A stretch of DNA of 7,470 nt. Origin: Candidatus Zixiibacteriota bacterium. Its GTDB lineage: Bacteria > Zixibacteria > MSB-5A5 > GN15 > PGXB01. The stretch is from the NCBI GenBank assembly GCA_024230695.1, contig JAAERC010001226.1, forward strand, positions 1 to 7,470, given 5' to 3'. Positions 1 to 5,958 of this stretch are shown piece after piece (positions within the stretch are counted from its first letter, which is position 1; every line of letters begins with the position of its first letter). Both the position numbers and the translations under genes were made by a program. Under the pieces are notes generated by a model. It was not told where the DNA came from and did no database searches. It was given only the letters and a program-made list of their open reading frames with translations.

Positions 1-453
1 ACCTTCATGACGTAAATCAGAATCCCAGATCAATTCAGTTTTACCCGGTCTGTAAAATTGATTTTTTATCTTACCGCCTACTAATTTCAAACCGGAAACA
101 GATTTTAATTTCATCTCAAAATAGGCCATATCAAGATATAATCCTTTGCTCGAAAAAGCATCGGTCAAAGTCTGATTACTTGATGTTGGTTCATAAGACC
201 CGGCTGATATTCCCATTACAATTTTAGTCTGATCAGATACTTCACCGGTAATATTAACTCTGGCTCGGATTCGCTGACGGTGTCTTGCCATTGAATTTTC
301 CTTGTCAGTATATTCGTGTCGAAAACGGAAATCACCGTTGAGTTTTATTTTTTCCCACCAGTTTGTGGCATTCAGATTTGATGATGTACCAACTATTAAA
401 ATAATAAGCACTATTATTCCGAGTTTTAAGATGGAAATTATCGAGCTTTTCAT
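1..453 (-). CDS. Putative outer-membrane porin, N-terminal part (cut by window edge)
   Basis: This is the first 151 codons of a minus-strand gene that stays open to the window edge. The start ATG is at 453-451, with GGAG (ctcc at 459-462 on the plus strand) five bases upstream. Residues 1-29 form a signal peptide: a short basic start, a long Ile/Leu/Val core, then Asn-Ala-Thr before the mature chain. The mature part opens with WWEKIKLNGDFRFRHEY. It continues as alternating strands such as HRQRIRARVNITGEV, YLDMAYFEMKL and LKLVGGKIKNQFYRPG, typical of outer-membrane beta-barrel strands. The pattern recalls the 'putative porin' families that open with a WW..kikl.GdfrfR motif; this is family memory, not a search. 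The likely role is passive solute uptake across the outer membrane, substrate unknown. The gene is separate from its upstream neighbour, because a terminator and its own promoter candidate lie between them. Confidence 0.8.
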   Translation of the reverse strand, partial: MKSSIISILKLGIIVLIILIVGTSSNLNATNWWEKIKLNGDFRFRHEYTDKENSMARHRQRIRARVNITGEVSDQTKIVMGISAGSYEPTSSNQTLTDAFSSKGLYLDMAYFEMKLKSVSGLKLVGGKIKNQFYRPGKTELIWDSDLRHEG

Positions 454-491
454 TTCTACTCCAAAGTAAAATATTAGTGTTTAAATCCGAT

Positions 492-519
492 TTTATAGAA
501 TTTATAATAATAGGATCAA
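492..519 (-). promoter_or_regulatory. Candidate sigma70-type promoter of the porin gene
   Basis: Read on the minus strand, TTGATC (519-514) is followed after 16 bp by TATAAA (497-492). Transcription would start near 485, giving a leader of about 30 bases before the porin ATG at 453. The region is very AT-rich, so chance matches are likely and this is only a candidate. Confidence 0.4.
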
Positions 520-558
520 ATACAAAACAGTTTTTTGCTATTTATATACGGGAGTAAA

Positions 559-581
559 TTAGATATTGAGTGGATATCTAA
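559..581. repeat. Perfect 8-bp inverted repeat (TTAGATAT / ATATCTAA)
   Basis: The arms TTAGATAT (559-566) and ATATCTAA (574-581) are perfect reverse complements around a 7-base centre, TGAGTGG. The repeat lies immediately beyond the terminator hairpin of the protease gene and about 40 bp upstream of the candidate porin -35 box. It could be a regulator-binding site for the porin promoter or a second weak hairpin. It is AT-rich, so significance is modest. Confidence 0.45.
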
Positions 582-609
582 AAATTCGGCCTCCCGGAAT
601 GAGAGGCCG
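580..609 (-). terminator. Rho-independent terminator of the TetR-protease operon
   Basis: On the minus strand a GC-rich 7-bp stem, CGGCCTC (609-603) with GAGGCCG (593-587), closes a 9-base loop. It is followed by AATTTTT (586-580). It begins 28 bases after the TAG stop codon (639-637) of the PDZ protease gene. It separates that operon from the porin gene on the same strand. Confidence 0.75.
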
Positions 610-636
610 TTGATGAATTTTGATCTGATTTGAGGA

Positions 637-1893
637 CTAAATGATTCGGCGTAATTTGATTGATACTTCCTTTTCAGCACTATTTTGTAATAGGCGTAAT
701 TTAATTGTTTTGCCTTCCTGAAGAAACAAAGTTTTCAATTCAATTCTATTATATTCAGACGCATCTTTTCCGTTAATTTGAGATATTTTATCCCCTTCTT
801 TCAAACCAGTTTCGCTGGCTGGGGAATTTTTGTGGACCTTGTGAACAGTATAATAATTATTTTCCTCTTTACTCATCACTAAGCCTGACATATTATATTC
901 ATACAGTTCAGCAAAACTGTTATTTGGCTCGACAATCAATCTTTGACCGTAAAAATCAAATATAAGATTAAATTTGGATAATAAGCCAAGACCGACCATA
1001 CACTCATAAGTTTTTTGTTTGCCCGGCTTGCTATCAACATAATCAACGATAGCATCGTTAATTTTGTAACCGCCGATTTCAATCTGTGGCATCCGCCCCA
1101 AAAATCCGGAGGTTGTCTCTCCAATGATATTCCTTCCAAAAGTTTTAGGCAAAGCCTGTTTGGGAACAGGAATAGTATTTTCACCATAAGTTTTGACCTC
1201 CAACTGAGTATTGTAACCAAGGTCCATCGCGAAGTCCAAAGATATTTCTCTGCCATCAGCCAGATTCATTTTAGCCGGGATAATCCAAATCCCAAACTCC
1301 GACTGTTTCCAGGGTATTTCTGAACCCGATCCTGAATATTCAAATTTGTCCCGTTCAATAAGAGTCAAGATCATCTTATCAAAGTTAATATCTACAATAA
1401 AGTGTTTAAAAAATGAAGCACTGAATTGACCAACTGAACCAGACCACATAACACTATTGCCTGAACTGTATGGCGTAATAATGGCCGTTTGCTCGGAAAA
1501 CTCAACTCCGCCCGGCAATGTAACGGTTATTCCCGAGGCTGTTTTAGACATCAGAGCATCATCACTTTCACTTCCGCCGCCAACACCGACTTCACCATCA
1601 TATATAAACCCAAATGAATCAACTTTGGGACTTCCCCAAAAAAGTAACTGATCCCACATATATCCATCATCAAGAAGCATATGAACTTTGTGGCCGTTTA
1701 TTTCCGCACTAAAATGAATATCTCCTTGATAAATCGTAAATGGAATTTCGGCCCGGCCATTATCGGTCAGCATCTTGTACTTACCCGGGGGAGGTCCAAG
1801 TTCCGGTTGTTTGTCGGCCGATAGAACTGCATTTACCAATATTAGTGCAAATAATACCGATAAAATTAAAATTTGATTGATTAATGATCTCAT
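637..1893 (-). CDS. Secreted retropepsin-like aspartyl protease-fold protein with C-terminal PDZ domain
   Basis: The product has 418 residues. Residues 1-25 are a signal peptide ending LVNAVLSA, so the protein is exported to the periplasm or envelope. Residues about 45-180 and 195-325 look like two retropepsin-like lobes: each has the family pattern of a strand pair, an active-site-like Asp-x-Gly, and a closing strand (FDKMILTLIERDKFEY; FDFYGQRLIVEP). Residues about 335-415 form a PDZ domain (HKNSPASETGLKEGDKISQING). The layout matches bacterial PDZ-containing aspartyl protease family proteins. Oddly, the expected D-T/S-G motifs read DDG (75-77) and DLG (224-226), so catalysis is uncertain. 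Substrate is unknown. The start ATG has AAGGGA upstream, overlapping the end of the TetR gene 13 bp away, so the two are probably co-transcribed and translationally linked. Confidence 0.85.
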   Translation of the reverse strand: MRSLINQILILSVLFALILVNAVLSADKQPELGPPPGKYKMLTDNGRAEIPFTIYQGDIHFSAEINGHKVHMLLDDGYMWDQLLFWGSPKVDSFGFIYDGEVGVGGGSESDDALMSKTASGITVTLPGGVEFSEQTAIITPYSSGNSVMWSGSVGQFSASFFKHFIVDINFDKMILTLIERDKFEYSGSGSEIPWKQSEFGIWIIPAKMNLADGREISLDFAMDLGYNTQLEVKTYGENTIPVPKQALPKTFGRNIIGETTSGFLGRMPQIEIGGYKINDAIVDYVDSKPGKQKTYECMVGLGLLSKFNLIFDFYGQRLIVEPNNSFAELYEYNMSGLVMSKEENNYYTVHKVHKNSPASETGLKEGDKISQINGKDASEYNRIELKTLFLQEGKTIKLRLLQNSAEKEVSIKLRRII

Positions 1894-1906
1894 TTTTTAA
1901 ATCCCT

Positions 1907-2542
1907 TCATGATTGATTTGATCCATTTTGTACCCCGCGTACAAACAGATCCAGATAATGTTTGAAATATTTGTTAGCATCAAATTGCGCAAATGAGTAT
2001 GTCTCTGATATCGCTCGATTGATAATACCTCGTATTGAATAAAGATATTGGCTGATACAGATATCGATCTGAAGATCCGGTCGAAGCGAACCATCTTGTA
2101 CTCCCAGACTAAATATCTCACGAAGTCCCTCAGCCAGGTCATTATTTATCTTTTCAAAACTATCAAAAGTGCCAGTGCTGATTCGATTCTTATCAATTCC
2201 TTTTAGATCCCAGTAAAGTTGCAAACGAATTGAATGCGGATACCTAAGCGTAAAATCATAAAGCGACTCCCCCCAGATAATTATTTTGTCCAGTCCGGTA
2301 ACGGCGGAAGCAATCTCCTTTTTCTGTTTTGCCCAGCGTTTGTTTAAATCTTCGATTAAAACCATCAAACTGATTTCATCACGGCTAGTAAAATATGAAT
2401 AAAGAGTTCGACGCGTATATTCGGATGCTTTGGCAATATCATCCATATTGGCATTCTCAACACCCTTTTTCGAATATACCTGACGTGCCGCCTCAACAAT
2501 AAACTGTTGGCGGGCTTCAAATTCAATCTTCTTTCGGGACAT
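1907..2542 (-). CDS. TetR/AcrR-family transcriptional regulator
   Basis: The product has 211 residues, the usual size for the family. Residues about 8-55 form the TetR-type N-terminal DNA-binding domain. It starts with RQQFIVEAARQVYSKKGVEN, followed by the helix-turn-helix MDDIAKASEYTRRTLYSYF and the typical S-R-D-E-I after it. Residues 60-205 are a predicted all-helical ligand-binding and dimerisation part, with no signature that names the inducer. The ATG at 2542-2540 is preceded by GAGG five bases upstream. The gene is first in a minus-strand operon with the PDZ protease gene, so it probably represses that operon and itself through the near-palindrome upstream. It may also affect the divergent peptidase-acyltransferase unit. 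Family assignment is strong; target and ligand are inference. Confidence 0.92.
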   Translation of the reverse strand: MSRKKIEFEARQQFIVEAARQVYSKKGVENANMDDIAKASEYTRRTLYSYFTSRDEISLMVLIEDLNKRWAKQKKEIASAVTGLDKIIIWGESLYDFTLRYPHSIRLQLYWDLKGIDKNRISTGTFDSFEKINNDLAEGLREIFSLGVQDGSLRPDLQIDICISQYLYSIRGIINRAISETYSFAQFDANKYFKHYLDLFVRGVQNGSNQS

Positions 2543-2562
2543 TCAAACCTCAATTATTTAAA

Positions 2563-2579
2563 TAACACATATTGTGTAA
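2563..2579. promoter_or_regulatory. Candidate TetR operator (near-palindrome)
   Basis: TAACACATATTGTGTAA has perfect inner arms ACACA (2565-2569) and TGTGT (2573-2577) around TAT, with one mismatched pair further out. It also overlaps a smaller GTGT-A-ACAC palindrome (2574-2582). It sits just after the predicted transcription start of the TetR gene, where a bound dimer would block transcription. Size and placement fit TetR-family operators; binding itself is inference. Confidence 0.5.
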
Positions 2580-2587
2580 CACGTTTC

Positions 2588-2618
2588 ATTATACGAGTAA
2601 TTATAATATATGTTCCAA
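2588..2618 (-). promoter_or_regulatory. Candidate promoter of the TetR-protease operon
   Basis: On the minus strand a perfect TATAAT (2593-2588) lies about 46 bases before the TetR ATG. The best -35 match is TTGGAA (2618-2613), but the spacer is 19 bp, longer than ideal. A second TATAAT on the plus strand (2602-2607) could serve the divergent peptidase gene, although I find no good -35 for it. The two directions may therefore share one regulatory region. Confidence 0.45.
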
Positions 2619-2674
2619 AGTTTATTTGGCCAATTGAATCTTAATTAATTGCCATAATTGATTGTCTGAGACTG

Positions 2675-3664
2675 ATGTTATTGTTATTATTATATATGGG
2701 CAAGGTTTTGGGTTTGTTTCTAACACTTATATTTATTAGCATCACCATTTATGCTGGTGATATAACCGATAATGGCGACGCTGATTTATTTCCTTACTAT
2801 GATTATTTTGCTTCCACAAAGCGGTTTGATGATCAAATCGATTTGGCAATAGTTCAGGCACGAGAAGAATTGATTTTAATCCTTAAAGACAGTCTACATT
2901 ATCAACCGCAGATTTATTTGGAAGATAACCAGACCGATTTCCAAAACAGAATCGGCTCGGCGGTCCCCGATTGGGGCGCGGCAGTGGCACTGCCATATAA
3001 GCAAATGATAGTTATAAAATCACCGGCCAATTTTAGATTGGGAAAATCGCTTCATGAATTGACCAAACATGAATACTCACATCTCGCTTTGGAGGATAGG
3101 TTAAATCATGTCAACTCACCTCGCTGGCTCAATGAGGGGTTGGCGATGTATATCGCCTTTGAGTGGGGATGGACCAGTAATATAGCATTATCGAACGCGG
3201 TGATTTTCAGAACGGTAGTACCACTGCGAACTATTGAAAAAATGAATCGTTTTCCGGAGGGCCAGGCAAGGATCGCTTATGCACAATCTTACATGGCTGT
3301 GAAATATTTACTTGAACAATATGGTTTTGATTCTTTTAATATACTATTAGATAATATTAGAGACCGCCGATCAATCGATGAGGCTTTGATGGCGGCGACA
3401 GGTTCGAATTATGATGGATTTGAAAAAGAGTATATTACTTATTTACGAAATAAATTTAACTTATTAACGATATTTATTGATATGTCTTATTTATGGTTAT
3501 TTCTGGCAGTAGTTGTCATTGTCGGCTTTTTCCTCAAGTTCGCCAAAAAGAAGAAAAAGTATAAAGAATGGGATGAGTACGATAAGTACCATTCAACCGA
3601 TTTTGACTATGGTGACCCCGATAATCCTGAGCAGGTAGATGATGAAGATAAGCCATGGGCTTGA
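2675..3664 (+). CDS. Membrane-anchored gluzincin metallopeptidase (peptidase MA-like)
   Basis: From the first ATG the product has 329 residues; an internal ATG at 2696 gives a more usual signal peptide (MGKVLGLFLTLIFISITIYA), and neither start has a strong ribosome site. The catalytic region is clear: LTKHEYSHLAL contains HEYSH (132-136), a zinc-binding HExxH, and RWLNEGLAMY follows with Glu154 as likely third ligand. This spacing and the later AYAQSYMAVKYLLEQYG match peptidase MA-like gluzincins. Residues about 270-288 form a transmembrane segment, then a Lys-rich stretch (KKKKK) and an acidic tail. The positive-inside rule puts the tail in the cytoplasm and the catalytic domain outside. It is first in a unit with lipid A/LPS-type genes, whose acyltransferase overlaps its 3' end. 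Substrate is unknown. Confidence 0.85.
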   Translation: MLLLLLYMGKVLGLFLTLIFISITIYAGDITDNGDADLFPYYDYFASTKRFDDQIDLAIVQAREELILILKDSLHYQPQIYLEDNQTDFQNRIGSAVPDWGAAVALPYKQMIVIKSPANFRLGKSLHELTKHEYSHLALEDRLNHVNSPRWLNEGLAMYIAFEWGWTSNIALSNAVIFRTVVPLRTIEKMNRFPEGQARIAYAQSYMAVKYLLEQYGFDSFNILLDNIRDRRSIDEALMAATGSNYDGFEKEYITYLRNKFNLLTIFIDMSYLWLFLAVVVIVGFFLKFAKKKKKYKEWDEYDKYHSTDFDYGDPDNPEQVDDEDKPWA

Positions 3665-4523
3665 ATATTTAACGCTCTGGACCTTAACTAAAACGGTTCA
3701 GATAATTCCGGGACGACTGGCCGATGGTATCGCAATTGGTATTGGCAAATTAGCCTATTTAATATTATCATCGCGTCGTCGTATAGCCGAGGAAAATCTT
3801 CGTCGTGCTTTTCATGATGAACTCGACGATACACGTATCTCTGAAATTGTAAAAACCGTATTTATCAATGTTGCCCGGACTACTATAACTTTTGCCCGCC
3901 AGCCGGTTCTTAAAAGAGAAAAATTTGTAAAATCTGTCAAAACTGTGATCGGCTCTGAATTTATAGACAAGGCTTTGAGTGAAGGTAATGGCGCGATGAT
4001 GGTCACCGGGCATTATGGCAACTGGGAACTTTTTGGCAGGTGGTTGCCGTCCGCAGGTTATCCAACCGATTTTCTAATGGGTCACCAGCACAACGAAAAG
4101 GTTAACGATCTTTTTATAAAATTTAGACAAACTGAAGGTCTGGGTTTGATTCCGGTTGGTATCGCCTCAAGGCATGTTTTGAAATCATTAAAGGCAAATA
4201 GATTGATTGGTGTTGCTTCCGATCAGCATGCCGCCTCCGGCGGAGTTGTCGTAAATTTTATGGGTCGTCCGGCGTCAACTCCAAAAGGACCGGCCGCGTT
4301 TGCCGTTAAGGTTAACTCCCCAATTATTTTTGGTTATCTCGTCAGGGAAAAATACGGACAGTATAAAATCGAGTTTTTCCCGCCGATATATCCGCCAAAT
4401 TCCGGCGATACTGAAAAAGATATCAATGAAATGACTCAAAAGTACGCTTCTATCCTTGAATCATTAATTCGGAAAAAACCGGAAGAATGGATGTGGACCC
4501 ATCGCCGCTGGAAAATTGATTGA
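3642..4523 (+). CDS. Lipid A biosynthesis-type lauroyl acyltransferase (LpxL/HtrB family)
   Basis: This is an inner-membrane enzyme of the lysophospholipid/lipid A acyltransferase family, expected to transfer an acyl chain to a lipid A precursor or related lipid. Counted from the ATG at 3642 the product has 293 residues, close to the roughly 300 usual for the family. The catalytic H-x4-E motif is plain in GHYGNWELFG (His124, Glu129). The second block reads SDQHAASGGVVVNFMGRPAS followed by TPKGPAAFA. The C-terminal WMWTHRRWK is a family hallmark. The N terminus is moderately hydrophobic and could anchor it. Two ATGs occur in tandem at 3639 and 3642; the AGG at 3633-3635 is six bases from the second and only three from the first, so I prefer 3642. 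The start lies inside the peptidase gene, suggesting translational coupling. Confidence 0.9.
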   Translation: MKISHGLEYLTLWTLTKTVQIIPGRLADGIAIGIGKLAYLILSSRRRIAEENLRRAFHDELDDTRISEIVKTVFINVARTTITFARQPVLKREKFVKSVKTVIGSEFIDKALSEGNGAMMVTGHYGNWELFGRWLPSAGYPTDFLMGHQHNEKVNDLFIKFRQTEGLGLIPVGIASRHVLKSLKANRLIGVASDQHAASGGVVVNFMGRPASTPKGPAAFAVKVNSPIIFGYLVREKYGQYKIEFFPPIYPPNSGDTEKDINEMTQKYASILESLIRKKPEEWMWTHRRWKID

Positions 4524-4535
4524 ATATAGATTTAT

Positions 4536-5567
4536 ATGGAAAATTATAAATACCTAATCAGAATTCCAAATCATCTTGGCGATTCAATAATGGCATTGCC
4601 GGCTGTTAAAGCATTTTTGTCATCAAAACAAAATGATAATACCGCATTGTTATTACCCGAATGGGCCAAACCAGTATATCGTAACTTAAAAACAAAATTT
4701 CTTTTGGCACCGTCAGATAAATTGCATGGATTAACGGCGATTACTTTTCAAACAAAACTACTCCGGAAGTATAAAATTGATAACGGGATATTACTGACCC
4801 CATCATTTTCATCAGCATTAATTATGTTTATAGGCGGGATAAAAAACAGATATGGATATACCGATGACAATCAGAATTTTCTCTTGAATAAAAGTATCTC
4901 ATTGCCAAAAGGCGAGATACAGCATCGTAGTGAAAAGTACAAACTTCTCCTTGAAAAAACGGCCAACAATAATCTTAAAATTTCTGCACCTAAGATTACA
5001 GTGCCTGATTCCCATAAATTCGATACTTCAAAATTGTTGAATAAATCTAGAATCGATAATAATCAGAAATATATTGTTATCGCACCACAGGCAATAGCCG
5101 AATCAAGACGATGGGGGACAGATAACTACTCGACTCTGGCCCATAAGATAGTGCAAAACTATGATTTCAAAATTATATTAGTCGGAACATCAGATCAATA
5201 TGAAACTGCACAGAAAATTGTCAAAAACGAACAAAAAATACTGAATCTTTGTGGTCAAACAAATATCGAGCAAGCCGCCTCAGTTTTAGCCGGAGCCAAA
5301 TTATTTATTGGAAATGATTCTGGGCTGGCTCATCTTGCTTCGGCGGTTGATATACCACTTCTAATATTATCAGGAGCCGATAATCCAAAAGAAACCTCGC
5401 CGATTTCCAACAAAAAAACCGTGATAATAAAAGAAAATCTCGAATGTATTTCATGCGTCAAAAATGTTTGTACAAAAAGTGACACAGAATTTATGTTATG
5501 CATGAAACAAATCAGTGTAAATGAAGTTTTAGCGGCTATTTCAGAAAGCATTTTCACCGAGAAATAA
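4536..5567 (+). CDS. Glycosyltransferase family 9, ADP-heptose:LPS heptosyltransferase-like
   Basis: The product has 343 residues, the usual length for WaaC/WaaF-type enzymes. The N-terminal Rossmann half starts YLIRIPNHLGDSIMALPAVK, with the GD pair (15-16) at the family's catalytic Asp position. The C-terminal nucleotide-sugar half has YIVIAPQAIAESRRWGTDNY (179-198), GAKLFIGNDSGLAHLASA (253-270) and PLLILSGADNPKETSP (274-289). Four cysteines near the end (304, 307, 312, 322) follow a C-x2-C-x4-C-x9-C pattern seen in many GT9 proteins. It likely adds a heptose or similar sugar to the LPS core on the cytoplasmic face of the inner membrane. It starts 12 bp after the acyltransferase with only a weak ribosome site, so it depends on that operon. 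Exact sugar and acceptor cannot be read from sequence. Confidence 0.9.
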   Translation: MENYKYLIRIPNHLGDSIMALPAVKAFLSSKQNDNTALLLPEWAKPVYRNLKTKFLLAPSDKLHGLTAITFQTKLLRKYKIDNGILLTPSFSSALIMFIGGIKNRYGYTDDNQNFLLNKSISLPKGEIQHRSEKYKLLLEKTANNNLKISAPKITVPDSHKFDTSKLLNKSRIDNNQKYIVIAPQAIAESRRWGTDNYSTLAHKIVQNYDFKIILVGTSDQYETAQKIVKNEQKILNLCGQTNIEQAASVLAGAKLFIGNDSGLAHLASAVDIPLLILSGADNPKETSPISNKKTVIIKENLECISCVKNVCTKSDTEFMLCMKQISVNEVLAAISESIFTEK

Positions 5568-5579
5568 ACCGAATTACGG

Positions 5580-5610
5580 TATAGGGAAAACTACCTATAT
5601 TTTTATTTTA
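5580..5610 (+). terminator. Possible weak terminator after the GT9 gene
   Basis: TATAGG (5580-5585) pairs with CCTATA (5594-5599) around an 8-base loop, followed by a T-rich tail (5600-5610, TTTTTATTTTA). It begins 12 bases after the GT9 stop codon, the right place to end the operon. The stem is short and AT-rich, so efficiency would be low. Confidence 0.45.
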
Positions 5611-5750
5611 TAGCCTAAAAAAGAGTTGACAAAAACCAAAAAACCTGTTTATTTATAGTATGAGTCAGGGAGCAGGAGAAGTTCCCATTTGTCTGCAAAA
5701 TTTATCACCAAATTGTCATTTAATTATGGCAAATATTTAAGAGTTGTGTT

Positions 5751-5766
5751 TTGACAAAATTGTCAA
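5751..5766. repeat. Inverted repeat TTGACA-AAAT-TGTCAA overlapping the -35 box (possible operator)
   Basis: TTGACA (5751-5756) and TGTCAA (5761-5766) are perfect reverse complements around AAAT. The left arm is itself the -35 box, so a protein bound here would occlude RNA polymerase. The half AAATTGTCA (5757-5765) occurs again directly repeated at 5710-5718, 47 bp upstream, a possible second half-site. The binding protein is unknown. Confidence 0.5.
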
Positions 5767-5779
5767 GGCTATATATAAA
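5751..5779 (+). promoter_or_regulatory. Near-consensus sigma70 promoter of the secreted-protein gene
   Basis: A perfect -35 box TTGACA (5751-5756) is followed after exactly 17 bp by TATAAA (5774-5779), one base from the -10 consensus. Transcription would begin near 5786. This is the best promoter match in the window and points at the gene starting at 6050. Confidence 0.7.
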
Positions 5780-5813
5780 AAGAAATAGTATCTGTTTTGT
5801 TTTTTATACGATA

Positions 5814-5832
5814 GTTCCGTCTATGACGGAAC
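5814..5832. repeat. Perfect 8-bp hairpin in the leader (GTTCCGTC-TAT-GACGGAAC)
   Basis: The arms GTTCCGTC (5814-5821) and GACGGAAC (5825-5832) pair perfectly across a 3-base loop, with 5 of 8 pairs G-C. It lies about 28 bases after the predicted transcription start. No T-tract follows on either strand, so it is not a standard terminator. It could be an RNA stem protecting the transcript 5' end, a regulatory RNA element or a DNA operator. AGGAG follows directly at 5833-5837. Confidence 0.65.
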
Positions 5833-5850
5833 AGGAGCGGTAATATAGAG

Positions 5851-5958
5851 TTGAATCGAGTACCTTCATTACATTGGAGTAAGTTTGAATACCTATACGA
5901 AGAGCACATTCCGGTAATGAAAGATCTTGGTCAACAGATTGGTTCATTTTTATGTTAA
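5851..5958 (+). CDS. Possible small ORF (35 codons, TTG start), doubtful
   Basis: A frame from TTG at 5851 runs 35 codons to TAA (5956-5958); the peptide includes VPSLHWSKFEYLYEEHIP. The nearest Shine-Dalgarno-like AGGAG (5833-5837) is 13 bases upstream, further than usual, and no ATG is available at the start. The peptide has no recognised family. It may be a leader peptide, a remnant of a lost gene or chance. It ends inside the start of the next short frame (ATGTTAA overlap). Confidence 0.2.
   Translation: MNRVPSLHWSKFEYLYEEHIPVMKDLGQQIGSFLC

Noticed and set aside
524..534. AAAAC-A-GTTTT palindrome
   Set aside because: It is short and low-complexity in very AT-rich DNA, so it is expected by chance.
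1015..1651. Plus-strand frames opposite the PDZ protease gene
   Set aside because: They are antisense to a clear coding gene, have odd composition and no promoter.
1897..2142. Minus-strand 81-codon frame overlapping the 3' part of the TetR gene
   Set aside because: It is in another register of a well-supported TetR gene whose C-terminal helices look normal. No frameshift is needed to explain the region.
5626..5659. A second perfect TTGACA (5626-5631) with TATAGT downstream (5654-5659), as an extra promoter
   Set aside because: The spacer is 22 bp, too long for a sigma70 promoter, and no better -10 box lies at 16-18 bp.
5660..5740. A 26-codon frame from ATG 5660 (MSQGAGEVPICLQNLSPN...) as a small gene
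   Set aside because: It has no ribosome site, no recognised motif and lies upstream of the strong promoter. A frame this short is expected by chance.
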